From the NCBI RefSeq assembly GCF_004016515.1, contig NZ_SACT01000001.1, forward strand, positions 124,001-188,000: a stretch of 64,000 nt of DNA, read 5' to 3'. Positions within the stretch are counted from its first letter, which is position 1. Every line of letters begins with the position of its first letter. This DNA comes from Rubrivivax albus. GTDB taxonomy: Bacteria; Pseudomonadota; Gammaproteobacteria; Burkholderiales; Burkholderiaceae_C. The notes beneath the pieces are model-generated. The model had not been told where the DNA came from, searched no databases, and saw nothing but the letters and a program-made list of their open reading frames with translations. Below are positions 16,218-25,154 of this stretch, in pieces. A program made the translations under genes and the position numbers.

Positions 16218-18926
16218 TCAGCCGGAGGCCGCCCGGCGGACGTGCCCGGACGCCAGTTCGGCCAGGCTCGAGGTGTCCGCCCCTTCAATGCGAGAGGGCG
16301 AGGCACACCAGCTGACGGCGGGCGCTTCTTCGCAGCGTCTCAGGCAGGCGGTCTCGATCGGCAATGCGCCTGATGTCACCCCTCGTGCCTTGGCCGACAC
16401 GTACGCATCCAGGCAGGTCTGCCAGACCACATCGGCACCACGCGCCTTGCAGGCCTCACCGCGACAGACCACCACCATCGGCGCATCCTTGGATGTGGGC
16501 AGGTGGGCAGGCTCCTGCGCGTTGTCGTCGGGATGAGCCGATGTTTCCTGTGCTGCAGGGGGCCATAGCGTTTCTGACGCCACCGGCGGCCGGACTGGCC
16601 GTGATGCTGCATCACGCAGGTTCGGTCGGCCCGCTGTCTGGCGGCGACGCCCGTCCTTCAGCACGAGAAGTGCGGGAAGGAGCAACAACTCTGCGGCTTG
16701 GCCCGCCAGCAGCCCCACGGCGGTCATCAGGCCAAAGTTCGCCGTCGGGATGAAGGCCGAACTGGCCAGCAGGCCGAACTGCGCCGTCAGCAGCACGGAG
16801 ATCGCCAGCACGGCGCGCCCTGAACCCTGGTAGCTCTTCACGATGGCCAAGGGCGTGGAGATGCCGTTGCGCAACCGCTGCCGGTAGCCGTGATACAGGT
16901 GGATGGTGTCGTCCACCGTGATGCCCAGCACCACCCCGGCGATCATCACCGTGGCCAGGTCGAGGTGGATGCCCAGGGCGCCCATCAGGACGAAGATGAC
17001 GAACAGTGGCGCCAGGTTGGGCACCATGCAGATGAGCGATGCGGACATCGAGCGCCACAGCACCGCCATGAAGATGAAGATCTGCAGGAAGGCGCCTGCG
17101 AAGCTGTTCTGCTGGCCGCTGACCAGCAGGTCGACCTGGTCCGCGAACAGGCGGCCGAAACCGCCGATGTCCACCTCGACGCCCGGAATCGGCGCAGCGT
17201 TCACGTGGCCGCGGATGACGTCGATGACCTGCGCGATCTCCTTGGCGCCATGCACGTTCAGGCTGACCAGGATCCGGGCTCTACTGAAGTCGCGGTTGAC
17301 GGCTTCGTAGAGATCCCTGCCATCGTAGACGAGCAGGTACTGGCGCAGCAGTCGGTCGCTGGGGGGCAGGTCACGGAAGGCAGGCTTCTCGCCGTTCATC
17401 GCCCAGTGCATCTCCTCCACGATGTCGACCATCGACGATGCCCGGTCCACCTCACCCAGGTCTTCGATCCAGCGTTGCAGGTCGCGGACAGCCTGCAGGG
17501 TCTGCACGTTCTGCAAGCTGTCCCGGCCCTGGCCGTCCAGCGAGATCTCCAACGTCGTCACGCCGGCGAGCTGCTCCTCCACCAGGCGCACATGTCGGTT
17601 GACCGGATGATCCTGAGAGAAGAACGTGAGCACGTCTGACTCGACCTTCACCTCCCGCGTGAACGGGAAGGCGGCCGCCACCAGCAGCAGCGCGACGGCG
17701 ACAGTGGTCTTGGGCCGGCGCATGCCGGCCAATGTCAGGCGTGCGGCGATGCGACCGAACCGTCCCATGGCCGATTGGCGCTGGGGCCAGCGCCGGTTGT
17801 CCCATCGAGCCAGGAACGGCGGCACGAGCACGAACACCGTCACGAAGACAAGCGCCGTGCCAATGGCGCCGGCCACGCCGAACAGCTGGATGGGCGGGAT
17901 GGGCACGAAGATCAGGCTCAGCAGCCCCGCCCCCGTGGTCAGCACGTTGTACAGCCCTGGCTTGAGCGTCTCGCCCAGCGCGCGATCCACCGCGGCGCCA
18001 CGGGTGAGCCCGGCGCCCTGGGCGCGCTGCACGCCGGCGTACAGGTGCATCAGCGTGGCCAGTGTGTAGGCCGACAGCAGGCTCGGCAGGATGGCGCTGG
18101 CCATCGTGTACGGCTGCCCCGACGCGGCGATGCCCGCGACCAGCGGCAGCACCGCAGTCGACATCGCCAAGCCGCCGATCACCACGGGGCGCACTCGGCC
18201 GACCACCCAGAACAGCAGGCCAAGCCCGACCACCACCGTCAACGGCACGAATCGCACCGTGTCCTGCATCATCGACTCAAGCTGGGCCACGTCCAGCGTC
18301 ACCGGGCCGGCATCACCGGCGTAGTGCCCGCGAAGCCCGACCTGGTTGATGGCCAGTGCCACGGCCACCTTCAGCGCCACGCGGTCTGCGCTCGTTTCCA
18401 TGCCCTTCGGCCGGACCACCATGGCCAGCACCGTGCCATCGCGTGATGCCAAAAGCCCCGGTGCGAAACGGTCGCCGAGGACCCGCTCGCGCAGCGCTGC
18501 CGGGTCGTCGCGGCGCAGGCGCCGTGCATCGATCAGCGGCCCGACGGCGAAGCCGTCCTCCGAGCCGGAGACACGCTCCATCGTCGTCACCGAGATCACG
18601 CGTTCGACCAACGGGTCTCGCGACAGGATCGAGCCGAGTTCGTCCAACCGCGACAACACGTTGCGCGAGTACAGGTCCGGGCCCTGGAAGATGACGGTCA
18701 GGGCCTCGTCGCTGGGAAAGTCCCGCCGCAGCGAGTCCCGCAACTGCACCGCGGGCGATTCACCCTGGTAGTACACCTCGGGCGCGTTGTTCAGCACCAG
18801 ACGGGGCAGCAGCCACAGCGACGCCACGTGGATGGCGACGACGATCAGCAAGGCCACCGGCCAAGGCAGGAGCCTGTAGCGCCCGTCCTCGCGGCGGCGC
18901 CAGAACGTCCATCCCGGCCGGGTCAT
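16218..18926 (-). CDS. RND/MMPL-family exporter with a C-terminal [2Fe-2S] ferredoxin-like domain
   Basis: The first ~760 residues are an RND-type transporter: one N-terminal membrane helix, a periplasmic loop, two five-helix bundles, and a conserved G-I-T-V-D-D-T-I-H-L-Y segment in the second bundle. A Pro/Ala-rich linker (~765-815) leads to a small domain with C821-x4-C826 and C861-x3-C865, the pattern of NuoE/thioredoxin-like ferredoxins; C838 and C874 are extra. Such ferredoxin-like domains are normally separate small proteins. The gene starts 4 bases after the barrel gene, and both follow the LolA-like gene, suggesting an envelope lipid or lipoprotein transport unit. Substrate unknown. 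Confidence 0.85.
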   Translation of the reverse strand: MTRPGWTFWRRREDGRYRLLPWPVALLIVVAIHVASLWLLPRLVLNNAPEVYYQGESPAVQLRDSLRRDFPSDEALTVIFQGPDLYSRNVLSRLDELGSILSRDPLVERVISVTTMERVSGSEDGFAVGPLIDARRLRRDDPAALRERVLGDRFAPGLLASRDGTVLAMVVRPKGMETSADRVALKVAVALAINQVGLRGHYAGDAGPVTLDVAQLESMMQDTVRFVPLTVVVGLGLLFWVVGRVRPVVIGGLAMSTAVLPLVAGIAASGQPYTMASAILPSLLSAYTLATLMHLYAGVQRAQGAGLTRGAAVDRALGETLKPGLYNVLTTGAGLLSLIFVPIPPIQLFGVAGAIGTALVFVTVFVLVPPFLARWDNRRWPQRQSAMGRFGRIAARLTLAGMRRPKTTVAVALLLVAAAFPFTREVKVESDVLTFFSQDHPVNRHVRLVEEQLAGVTTLEISLDGQGRDSLQNVQTLQAVRDLQRWIEDLGEVDRASSMVDIVEEMHWAMNGEKPAFRDLPPSDRLLRQYLLVYDGRDLYEAVNRDFSRARILVSLNVHGAKEIAQVIDVIRGHVNAAPIPGVEVDIGGFGRLFADQVDLLVSGQQNSFAGAFLQIFIFMAVLWRSMSASLICMVPNLAPLFVIFVLMGALGIHLDLATVMIAGVVLGITVDDTIHLYHGYRQRLRNGISTPLAIVKSYQGSGRAVLAISVLLTAQFGLLASSAFIPTANFGLMTAVGLLAGQAAELLLLPALLVLKDGRRRQTAGRPNLRDAASRPVRPPVASETLWPPAAQETSAHPDDNAQEPAHLPTSKDAPMVVVCRGEACKARGADVVWQTCLDAYVSAKARGVTSGALPIETACLRRCEEAPAVSWCASPSRIEGADTSSLAELASGHVRRAASG

Positions 18927-18930
18927 GGTG

Positions 18931-20232
18931 TCAGAAGCGGGTGCGCAGCCCCAGCGTCAGCAGGCTGTGGTCGCGGTGAAAGCCGCCGAGGGTTCGCGCT
19001 TCACCGCGGAAGTGGTGATAGGCCAGGAACACATCGTGCGGTTCCCACCCGGAGAACGTCACCCGCGGGCCGAGGTAGACGTCGTGCACGTTCAGGCCCA
19101 GGTTGAACCGCATCGCCAGCTTCCAGCGGCCCTGGTCGAAGGAGTCCTCCACCTCGCCCCCCAGTGCCGCGTATTCGCGCAGTTCCAGCACGTCGGCGCC
19201 GGTGTGCGCCTTGCGGGCAGCGAGTTGCAGGTTCATGCGGAGGTCTTCTCCGCCCGGGAAGAATTCGACCGCCCCCACCCATTCCGTGGTGCGGACCTTC
19301 AAGGCCTGCCCTGAGGTTGCCGTCACACGCGCGTCCCAGGTCAGCCCGAGTTCGCTGCGCCAGGTGGCGCCAGCGGCATTGAACTCGAGGTCGGCGCCCA
19401 GGAAGCGTTGGAACGGGTGCGTGGCGGTCAGCGTGCCCGCCACGGGGTCCGCCACGTAGTAGGGCAGGGACTGCCGGGTACGTGCGGCCGTCAGGCCCCA
19501 GTCGATGTCGCCTGCCCCGGTCTGGGTGAGGCGCACGGCAGCACCGCCATGGCCGTTGTCGTCATCACGCAGGTCCGCCGACGAGATGAAGGCCGCCAGC
19601 GCTGGCGGCGGTGCGATGCCCAGGATCACCCCCCGCTGCTGATCCACGGGGCTCCAGACATTGCGACTGTCGGCCAGTTTGGCGCCCTGGAACGACGGCA
19701 TCAGCACGACGTCCAATTCCATCGTATCGAACGCCTGCTCCCAACGCACGATGGGTTGCGGCAGTCGGCGCTGGGGGAGGTTGTCGAGCAACAGGCGGCT
19801 GGCATCGACGCGGCTGACGCGGTCGATCAGGGGCACCTCGTCCACCCGGCCCCACAGCACGGTCTGCAGGCCGGCCGTGAGCTTGGTGTCGCCGGTACGC
19901 CAGCGCACCCAGGTGTCGGCCAATACCGCATCCTGGTCGTCATGCGGCAGCGGGCCGCCGGACTGCCGCGTTGCACCGAGGCGCACACCTGCGCGCCATT
20001 CCCAGTCGCGCCCAATCCGCCCGCTGGCGGAGGGGGTCGCACGCAGCGTCAGCATGGTGCGCGCATCCGTGGTGTCCGAAAACACGCCGGCCTCGAGCAA
20101 GACATCCTCTACGCCGAGGCGCAGGTCCTGAGCACCCACGGGCAGGGCGCTGGTCGTGGCCAGCGCGAGTGCGGCCAGCCACCGGGCGCCACAGGTTGCG
20201 AACGCGGCACCGTATCGCGTCTGATCAGTCAC
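18931..20232 (-). CDS. Outer-membrane beta-barrel protein, DUF1302-like
   Basis: The 433-residue protein has an N-terminal signal peptide (ending A-L-P-V-G-A-Q) and then alternating amphipathic strands with a final aromatic residue (L-G-L-R-T-R-F), as in outer-membrane barrels. Motifs such as L-Q-T-V-L-W-G-R-V-D and D-R-V-S-R-V-D resemble DUF1302-type proteins, which often accompany an RND exporter and a LolA-like protein. Its start codon overlaps the stop of the upstream gene by four bases (ATGA). Probably the outer-membrane part of that three-gene unit; the family call is from memory of motifs. Confidence 0.7.
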   Translation of the reverse strand: MTDQTRYGAAFATCGARWLAALALATTSALPVGAQDLRLGVEDVLLEAGVFSDTTDARTMLTLRATPSASGRIGRDWEWRAGVRLGATRQSGGPLPHDDQDAVLADTWVRWRTGDTKLTAGLQTVLWGRVDEVPLIDRVSRVDASRLLLDNLPQRRLPQPIVRWEQAFDTMELDVVLMPSFQGAKLADSRNVWSPVDQQRGVILGIAPPPALAAFISSADLRDDDNGHGGAAVRLTQTGAGDIDWGLTAARTRQSLPYYVADPVAGTLTATHPFQRFLGADLEFNAAGATWRSELGLTWDARVTATSGQALKVRTTEWVGAVEFFPGGEDLRMNLQLAARKAHTGADVLELREYAALGGEVEDSFDQGRWKLAMRFNLGLNVHDVYLGPRVTFSGWEPHDVFLAYHHFRGEARTLGGFHRDHSLLTLGLRTRF

Positions 20233-21041
20233 AGTCGAAACTCCGATTCATAGCGCTCGTCGGCCAGGGCACGAGGCGTGAACAACCGGTCGGGCAATTT
20301 TCGATCGTAGCGCGCCGATTCGACGATGAGCCTCGTTTCGCTGCCCTGGGCCAGGTCGGCCATCGAACTGGTGGTGACGGTCCAGAAGCCTTGGATGCGC
20401 TGCCGTTCCAGCGCGAGCCACCGCTTGCTGACCGTCTGTGGGTCACGTTCGAAGTAGTCGATGCGCAGGGCCATCGCCGTGGTGCGGTCGATCCAGTTCA
20501 GGCGTTTGAGGTAGACCGAGTCGTCTGCATCGACCGGAACGCTCTCCAGGATGTCGCAGGTGACGCCGGCCAGCACCTCGCGGCCCAGCAGGCGGTGCGT
20601 GTCGCGTTGGGGCTTGCGCTCCTGAAGGTCCTCGAAGTAGAGGTCCGAGCCCACGAACCGCCCGCCCTTGCGGTCGCCAGACACCTTGCGCACACGGTCG
20701 AGTTCCGGCAGGAAGAGCGACTGGTCCGTGCTGCCATCGGCACGGGTGAGGCTGAGCAGGCCGACACCGGCAATGTCCTTGGGGTCCAGAAAGCGGGCCA
20801 GGTAGGCCGACTCGCCCCGCCCACGGTCGAGCCGGTAGGTGACCAGCCGCCGGACACGTGGCTCTCGGCCGCGCTCGGCCAGTTCCATCCGGCTGAGGGT
20901 GGTCACGTCGCGGCCGACCGGCCGGCCGTGTACCGCATCGGCCAGGGCACTGGCGTCATCGGCGCGCGCCAGGGGGGTCAGCGCGAGCGCAGGTAGCGTG
21001 GCAAGCAGCCTGCGGCGGGCGTCGTTCGTGTGAGAAGTCAT
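20229..21041 (-). CDS. Periplasmic outer-membrane lipoprotein-sorting (LolA-like) protein
   Basis: Using the ATG at 21041 gives 270 residues with a signal starting A-R-R-R-L-L-A-T-L, which could be Tat or Sec, and cleavage near A-R-A-D-D. The body has the LolA-like pattern of an antiparallel sheet: S-R-M-E-L-A-E-R-G, L-A-R-F-L-D-P-K-D-I-A-G-V-G-L-L, D-L-Y-F-E-D-L. Family members with RND exporters are thought to bind lipid or lipidated cargo in the periplasm. First gene of the block that continues with the barrel and the RND-ferredoxin fusion; it is divergent from the methyltransferase at 21224. Confidence 0.75.
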   Translation of the reverse strand: MTSHTNDARRRLLATLPALALTPLARADDASALADAVHGRPVGRDVTTLSRMELAERGREPRVRRLVTYRLDRGRGESAYLARFLDPKDIAGVGLLSLTRADGSTDQSLFLPELDRVRKVSGDRKGGRFVGSDLYFEDLQERKPQRDTHRLLGREVLAGVTCDILESVPVDADDSVYLKRLNWIDRTTAMALRIDYFERDPQTVSKRWLALERQRIQGFWTVTTSSMADLAQGSETRLIVESARYDRKLPDRLFTPRALADERYESEFRL

Positions 21042-21223
21042 GGCCTGTCGGATCCCTGGCATGCGACATCGGGCCGTCTGGCATCGCCTGGCGACGACAC
21101 GACCGCTGGAATCGGGCAATCTGCCGAAAGGGGTACCCATAATGTACGGGCTATCCGCGGTGCCGGGCGCCTGAGGCGGCGCCTTGCAGAGTCTGCCCGT
21201 CTTGCCTTCGCATCGGACCTGTC

Positions 21224-22072
21224 ATGCTCCCCATCCACAAACTGATCTGGCATGAATGGCGCGCGCGCGGCGTGCCCGAACGCGTCCCGGAACCCAGCGA
21301 GGCGATGGAGGACCCGGAGCAGATCCGCGCCTACGTCAAGGCCTACGAGTGGGGTGGGCCGACCTCGGCGCTGCAGATGTACCACCTCACGCAGCTGGCC
21401 AGCATGATCCGCCCGGGCGACACGGTCGTCGATCTGGCGTGCGGCCCCGGCCCGTTGCTGCTGGAACTCGCACCTCTGTACCCGGAATGCCGCTTCATCG
21501 GTGCCGACCTGTCACAGCCCATGCTGGACGTGCTGGCCGAGTCGGCTGCCGCCAAGGGCCTGCGCAATGTCGAGACCCTGTGCGAGGACATCCGTGACCT
21601 GCCCAGCCTGACGCCGGGCACGGTGGACATGGTCATCACCACGTCGGCGTTGCACCACCTGCCGGACCTGGAGTGCCTGGAGCGTGTCTTCGAGCGGGCG
21701 GAGCGGCTGCTCAAGCCGGATGGCGGCCTGTACGTCTTCGATTTCGGCCTGGTGCGCTCGGCCGAGGCTCGCGCGCTCCTGGTGGCCGACGTGGCGCGCA
21801 AGGCGCCTCGTGTGACGGCCGTGGACTACAAACATTCGCTGGATGCAGCGTTTCCCGTCGACGAGGTTGTGACGCGGGTCCGGCGTGCGGTGCCTCGGCC
21901 GTTGACGATCCACTCCAGTCAGTTCATCGACTTCTTCTATTTCATCCGCACGTCGGACCGGTGCCAGCCGGCAGCGAACGTGATGAGTTTCGTCAGCAGC
22001 ATGCGACAGCGCTGTGGCATGCCGATTCGATTGGAAGCTGCGATGCTGAAGCACATGCAGCGGGCGCGCTGA
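21224..22072 (+). CDS. Class I SAM-dependent methyltransferase
   Basis: The 282-residue protein has the SAM-binding motif V-V-D-L-A-C-G-P-G-P (about residues 68-77). A second acidic strand end follows (F-I-G-A-D-L-S-Q-P-M-L), then M-V-I-T-T-S-A-L-H-H-L and L-L-K-P-D-G-G-L. There is no signal peptide, so it acts in the cytoplasm. The substrate cannot be read; the C-terminal region (F-I-D-F-F-Y-F-I-R-T) is not one I recognise. It is transcribed away from the LolA/RND block across a 182-base gap that must hold both promoters, and lies upstream of pepA. Confidence 0.8.
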   Translation: MLPIHKLIWHEWRARGVPERVPEPSEAMEDPEQIRAYVKAYEWGGPTSALQMYHLTQLASMIRPGDTVVDLACGPGPLLLELAPLYPECRFIGADLSQPMLDVLAESAAAKGLRNVETLCEDIRDLPSLTPGTVDMVITTSALHHLPDLECLERVFERAERLLKPDGGLYVFDFGLVRSAEARALLVADVARKAPRVTAVDYKHSLDAAFPVDEVVTRVRRAVPRPLTIHSSQFIDFFYFIRTSDRCQPAANVMSFVSSMRQRCGMPIRLEAAMLKHMQRAR

Positions 22073-22533
22073 ATCCGGACCGGACACCTGACGGCCTTTG
22101 ATGTCCCAGGTTGTCGCCTGAGCACGCGGCATGGGGGTTCGCATGCATGTCGAGTCGAGCACAGCCAATGAGCCTCTGGTTCGCCAATGCGTGTGTGGGC
22201 CTGTTGTCCCAGGGGGGGAGCGATTTCGGCTCCATTGACTGCCCGGGCGCGCCGGCTTGCCCCAAGCGACGGTGATGGCTTGCCGGAACCTGCCTTTCGT
22301 CGTACTTCGCGAAGCCTGCGGACCCTGCGAACCCGGCAGCGCTGCACGGAGGCGCCGGCCATGCTTCCTGTCACGATCGCCATGTCGCGGCACGTCGGGA
22401 TTCTTTACAGCGCTTGGTGAGTGACGCGGGGTCAGATCGCAGGTCATTGATTTTTAAGAAGTTTTTCTGCTGGCACAGGCGTTGCTAGTTGAGAACCGTC
22501 TGACCTACAGTCCTGTCCCCAAGGAGCACCGAC
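22073..22533. other. 461-base intergenic region upstream of pepA
   Basis: No credible gene is seen. The last ~110 bases turn AT-rich (22441-22470) and contain the sigma-54 promoter at 22471-22486 and a strong ribosome site, AAGGAG at 22521-22526. The remaining ~350 bases are long enough to hold upstream activator sites for PrsR, but I could not pick out a convincing palindrome. Confidence 0.6.
22471..22486 (+). promoter_or_regulatory. Sigma-54 (-24/-12) promoter of pepA
   Basis: TGGCACAGGCGTTGCT matches the consensus TGGCAC-N5-TTGCW at every defined position with correct spacing between the GG and GC pairs. Transcription would begin near 22497, 37 bases before the pepA ATG. A sigma-54 activator, PrsR, is encoded in the same window. 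Confidence 0.9.
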
Positions 22534-23367
22534 ATGTCCCTTTCCAAGTCTCTCAAGGCCATCGCGCTGGCGGTGCCTCTTCTGTTTGGCGCCAGCCAAG
22601 CCTTCGCGGCCGGCACGCCTTTCTGCGTCGACACCACGGGCTACGACCCGACGGATGGCATCACCGGCAACCAAGTGGCCTGCTTCGGCGAAGGCGCTCA
22701 GGCCGGTGAAACCGGCTTCGAGGTCCGCAACCTGAACGGTTCGTACGTCGAAAAATTCCAAGCCTTCTTCGTTGGCCCGCAGCTGAATTTTGCCGCCACC
22801 ATCCTGGCCGACTGGAACTCGTTTGTTGGCATGAATGGCGCCGGCATCAACGGCACGGGTCTGGACAATGACTACAACCTGTATGCGGTGGTTCAGGCGA
22901 CGGGCTTCGTCTCCGGTGCCAACTCATTTTTTGCCACCGGCGCGACGCTGAGCCTGTTCATGGACGCGAACCAGGACGCTGACCTGTCTTTGGCTGGGAT
23001 CGACAACGGTACGCTGGCCTTCACCGGCGCAGGTGCAGGCGATGTCCTTCTCGCCTCGTCAACGACGCTGCTTTCGGGTTCTGGGACCACGAGCGCCAGT
23101 GCGGGCAGTGACGGCTTCGCTGTGCTGTTCGACGACTTCGTGCTGACGGCCACCGGCGAAGACTTCTTCATCGCGCCGCGTCCGTTCTACATCCGTGTCT
23201 ACAGCGACGGCGACATCAACGACGGTACCGTCGAAACCGTCGCGCCTGGCCTCTTCGAGATCCAGGGTGACCTGAGCGCCGAGTTCCGCATCCCCGAGCC
23301 CGGCACGCTGGCCCTCGCCGGTCTGGCTCTGCTTGGTGCCGGCGTTGCGCGTCGCCGCAAGGCCTGA
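22534..23367 (+). CDS. pepA: PEP-CTERM protein, PepA-like (flocculation-associated)
   Basis: The 277-residue secreted protein has a signal peptide (M-S-L-S-K-S-L-K-A-I-A-L-A, cleavage after A-F-A at 25). It ends with a PEP-CTERM sorting tail: P-E-P at 254-256, a hydrophobic helix, then R-R-R-K-A. The mature part opens with F-C-V-D-T-T-G and contains G-S-Y-V-E-K-F, G-L-D-N-D-Y-N-L-Y-A, resembling the PepA family of activated-sludge floc formers. It should be cut by XrtA and retained on the surface glycan. AAGGAG precedes the ATG by 7 bases, and a sigma-54 promoter lies upstream. Confidence 0.85.
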   Translation: MSLSKSLKAIALAVPLLFGASQAFAAGTPFCVDTTGYDPTDGITGNQVACFGEGAQAGETGFEVRNLNGSYVEKFQAFFVGPQLNFAATILADWNSFVGMNGAGINGTGLDNDYNLYAVVQATGFVSGANSFFATGATLSLFMDANQDADLSLAGIDNGTLAFTGAGAGDVLLASSTTLLSGSGTTSASAGSDGFAVLFDDFVLTATGEDFFIAPRPFYIRVYSDGDINDGTVETVAPGLFEIQGDLSAEFRIPEPGTLALAGLALLGAGVARRRKA

Positions 23368-23405
23368 TCCTGTTTTGCCGCCCGTCTGTTTGGCGGGCAG
23401 TTACC

Positions 23406-23438
23406 AAGGGGTGCCTCCGGGCACCCCTTCTTCGTTTC
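23406..23438 (+). terminator. Rho-independent terminator after pepA
   Basis: A perfect 10-bp stem (AAGGGGTGCC 23406-23415 with GGCACCCCTT 23420-23429) has the tetraloop TCCG and is followed by CTTCGTTT. A smaller CCGCC/GGCGG stem precedes it at about 23379-23397. It sits 38 bases past the pepA stop. Confidence 0.85.
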
Positions 23439-23605
23439 GCCCTTGCCTGCTGACTCGTCGAACCAGGTCGCTCGGCATGGTGCATCCCAACGAATCCCGC
23501 CCAGGTGTTCAAACCGGGCCCGAATGGCAGACAATGACTTCCGACTGCCTGTGGTTGCCGAATGGCCCCCCTGGCGTTTGATTCCGACCCCGAGCGAGAG
23601 GCAAT

Positions 23606-24271
23606 GTGCCAGGGAACAAGACCCGCGAAGAGATCGCCGCCGCCTACAAGTCCGACCCCTGGTGGTACGACGTCCGCGGCTTCTTCATCCTGACGTTCGC
23701 CTACAACAGCACACTGCCAACGCAACTGGCCTTCTTCGGCCCGAACTTCGGCCCGCGGCATCTGGAACTGGCCTGCGGCACCGGCACGTTGCTGGAACTG
23801 TTCCTGAAGTGGCGGCGCTGGAAGAAGCTGCCCCAGGTCGAGATCGTCGGTGTCGACTACGCCGAGTCCATGCTGGCCGGTGCTGTCCACCGCTTCCGCA
23901 ACGAGGCCGGCATGACCTTCCTCCACGCCGACGCCGCCGAAATGCCCTTCGAGGCCGCGAGTTTCGACACCTGCAACGTCGCCAACGCCATCCACTGCCT
24001 GCCTGATGTCGATGGCGGGCTGCGTGGCGTCTTCCGGGTCCTCAGGCCCGGCGGCACCATGGCTGCCAACGTCCTGCTGTACCCGCGCGGCATCTGGCCC
24101 TTCAGGCAGATCGCCGGTGCCATCAACCGGTGGGGCATGAAGAAGGGCATCCTGTACACGCCCTACGAGCGGGACGACATTCGCCGGCGGATCCTGGCCG
24201 CCGGCTTCGAGATCGTGAACGAGCGCGTCGGCGGCAACTGCTACGACGTCCTGGCCCGCAAGCCCGCCTGA
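23606..24271 (+). CDS. Class I SAM-dependent methyltransferase (ubiE/BioC-like fold)
   Basis: GTG at 23606 is chosen because GAGAGG lies just upstream and the overlapping ATG at 23604 opens a different frame. The 221 residues contain the SAM motif L-E-L-A-C-G-T-G-T (~53-61), V-D-Y-A-E-S-M-L and H-A-D-A-A-E-M-P-F, with L-R-P-G-G-T after. No signal peptide. The next gene, a ThiF-like protein, starts 25 bases on, so the two are probably cotranscribed. The substrate is unknown. Confidence 0.8.
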   Translation: MPGNKTREEIAAAYKSDPWWYDVRGFFILTFAYNSTLPTQLAFFGPNFGPRHLELACGTGTLLELFLKWRRWKKLPQVEIVGVDYAESMLAGAVHRFRNEAGMTFLHADAAEMPFEAASFDTCNVANAIHCLPDVDGGLRGVFRVLRPGGTMAANVLLYPRGIWPFRQIAGAINRWGMKKGILYTPYERDDIRRRILAAGFEIVNERVGGNCYDVLARKPA

Positions 24272-24296
24272 GGCGCACCCCCTGGACCGGTTCAGG

Positions 24297-25154
24297 ATGC
24301 CATTCGACCAGGACGCGGCCTTCTCGCGCAACATCGGCTGGGTCACCGAAGAAGAGCAGGCCAGGTTGCGTTCGATGCGGGTGGCCGTGGCCGGGCTCGG
24401 CGGCGTGGGCGGTGCCCATGTGCTCACGCTGGCCAGGCTGGGTCTCGGGGCCTTCCACATCGCGGATTTCGACCGCTTCGAGGTCCACAACTTCAACCGT
24501 CAAGCCGGCGCCTTCGTTTCCACCATCGGGCAAGCCAAGTCCGAAGTCATCGCCAGGATGGCGCGGGACGTGAACCCCGCCGCCGAGATTCGATCGTTCG
24601 CAGACGGGGTGACCCCAGGCAACCTCGGTGCCTTCCTCGACGGCGTGGACGTCTATGTCGACGGGATCGACTTCTTCGCGGCAGACGCGCGCCGGATGCT
24701 GTTCCAGGCCTGCCACGAGCGTGGCATCCCGGCCGTCACGGCGGCGCCGCTGGGTATGGGCGTGTCGCTGCTCTACTTCAAGCCCGGCGGCATGAGCTTC
24801 GAGCAGTACTTCCGGCTCGAGGGTTGCGACACCACCGAGCAGTACGCCCGCTTCATCGCCGGGCTGTCCCCGGCCATGCTGCAGCGGCCCTACCTCGTCG
24901 CGCCGCAGGCCGTGGATTTCGCCGCCCACAAGGGCCCGTCCACCGTGATGGCCTGTGACCTCTGTGCTGGCGTCACCGGTACCGCCGTGCTCAAGATCCT
25001 GCTCGGGCGGGGGCCATTGCGCCCGGCGCCCTGGGCCATGCAGTTCGACGCCTACCGCCAGCGCCTGTCTTTCACCTGGCGTCCCGGCGGCAACGCCAAC
25101 CCCCTGCAGCGGCTGCTGCTGGCGCTGATCCGCCCCCGCCTTCGCTTGAACTGA
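24297..25154 (+). CDS. ThiF/MoeB/HesA-family E1-like adenylyltransferase
   Basis: The 285-residue protein has the E1 nucleotide motif V-A-G-L-G-G-V-G-G (~31-39), the acidic F-D-R-F-E-V-H-N-F-N-R-Q strand with the conserved Arg, and G-Q-A-K-S-E. Only one CxxC (C-D-L-C, late in the protein) is seen, so the usual four-Cys zinc site is incomplete. E1-like proteins adenylate a C-terminal Gly of a small protein or a carboxylate; no ubiquitin-like partner is encoded nearby. It follows a methyltransferase and precedes the EPS operon by 147 bases. Confidence 0.8.
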   Translation: MPFDQDAAFSRNIGWVTEEEQARLRSMRVAVAGLGGVGGAHVLTLARLGLGAFHIADFDRFEVHNFNRQAGAFVSTIGQAKSEVIARMARDVNPAAEIRSFADGVTPGNLGAFLDGVDVYVDGIDFFAADARRMLFQACHERGIPAVTAAPLGMGVSLLYFKPGGMSFEQYFRLEGCDTTEQYARFIAGLSPAMLQRPYLVAPQAVDFAAHKGPSTVMACDLCAGVTGTAVLKILLGRGPLRPAPWAMQFDAYRQRLSFTWRPGGNANPLQRLLLALIRPRLRLN

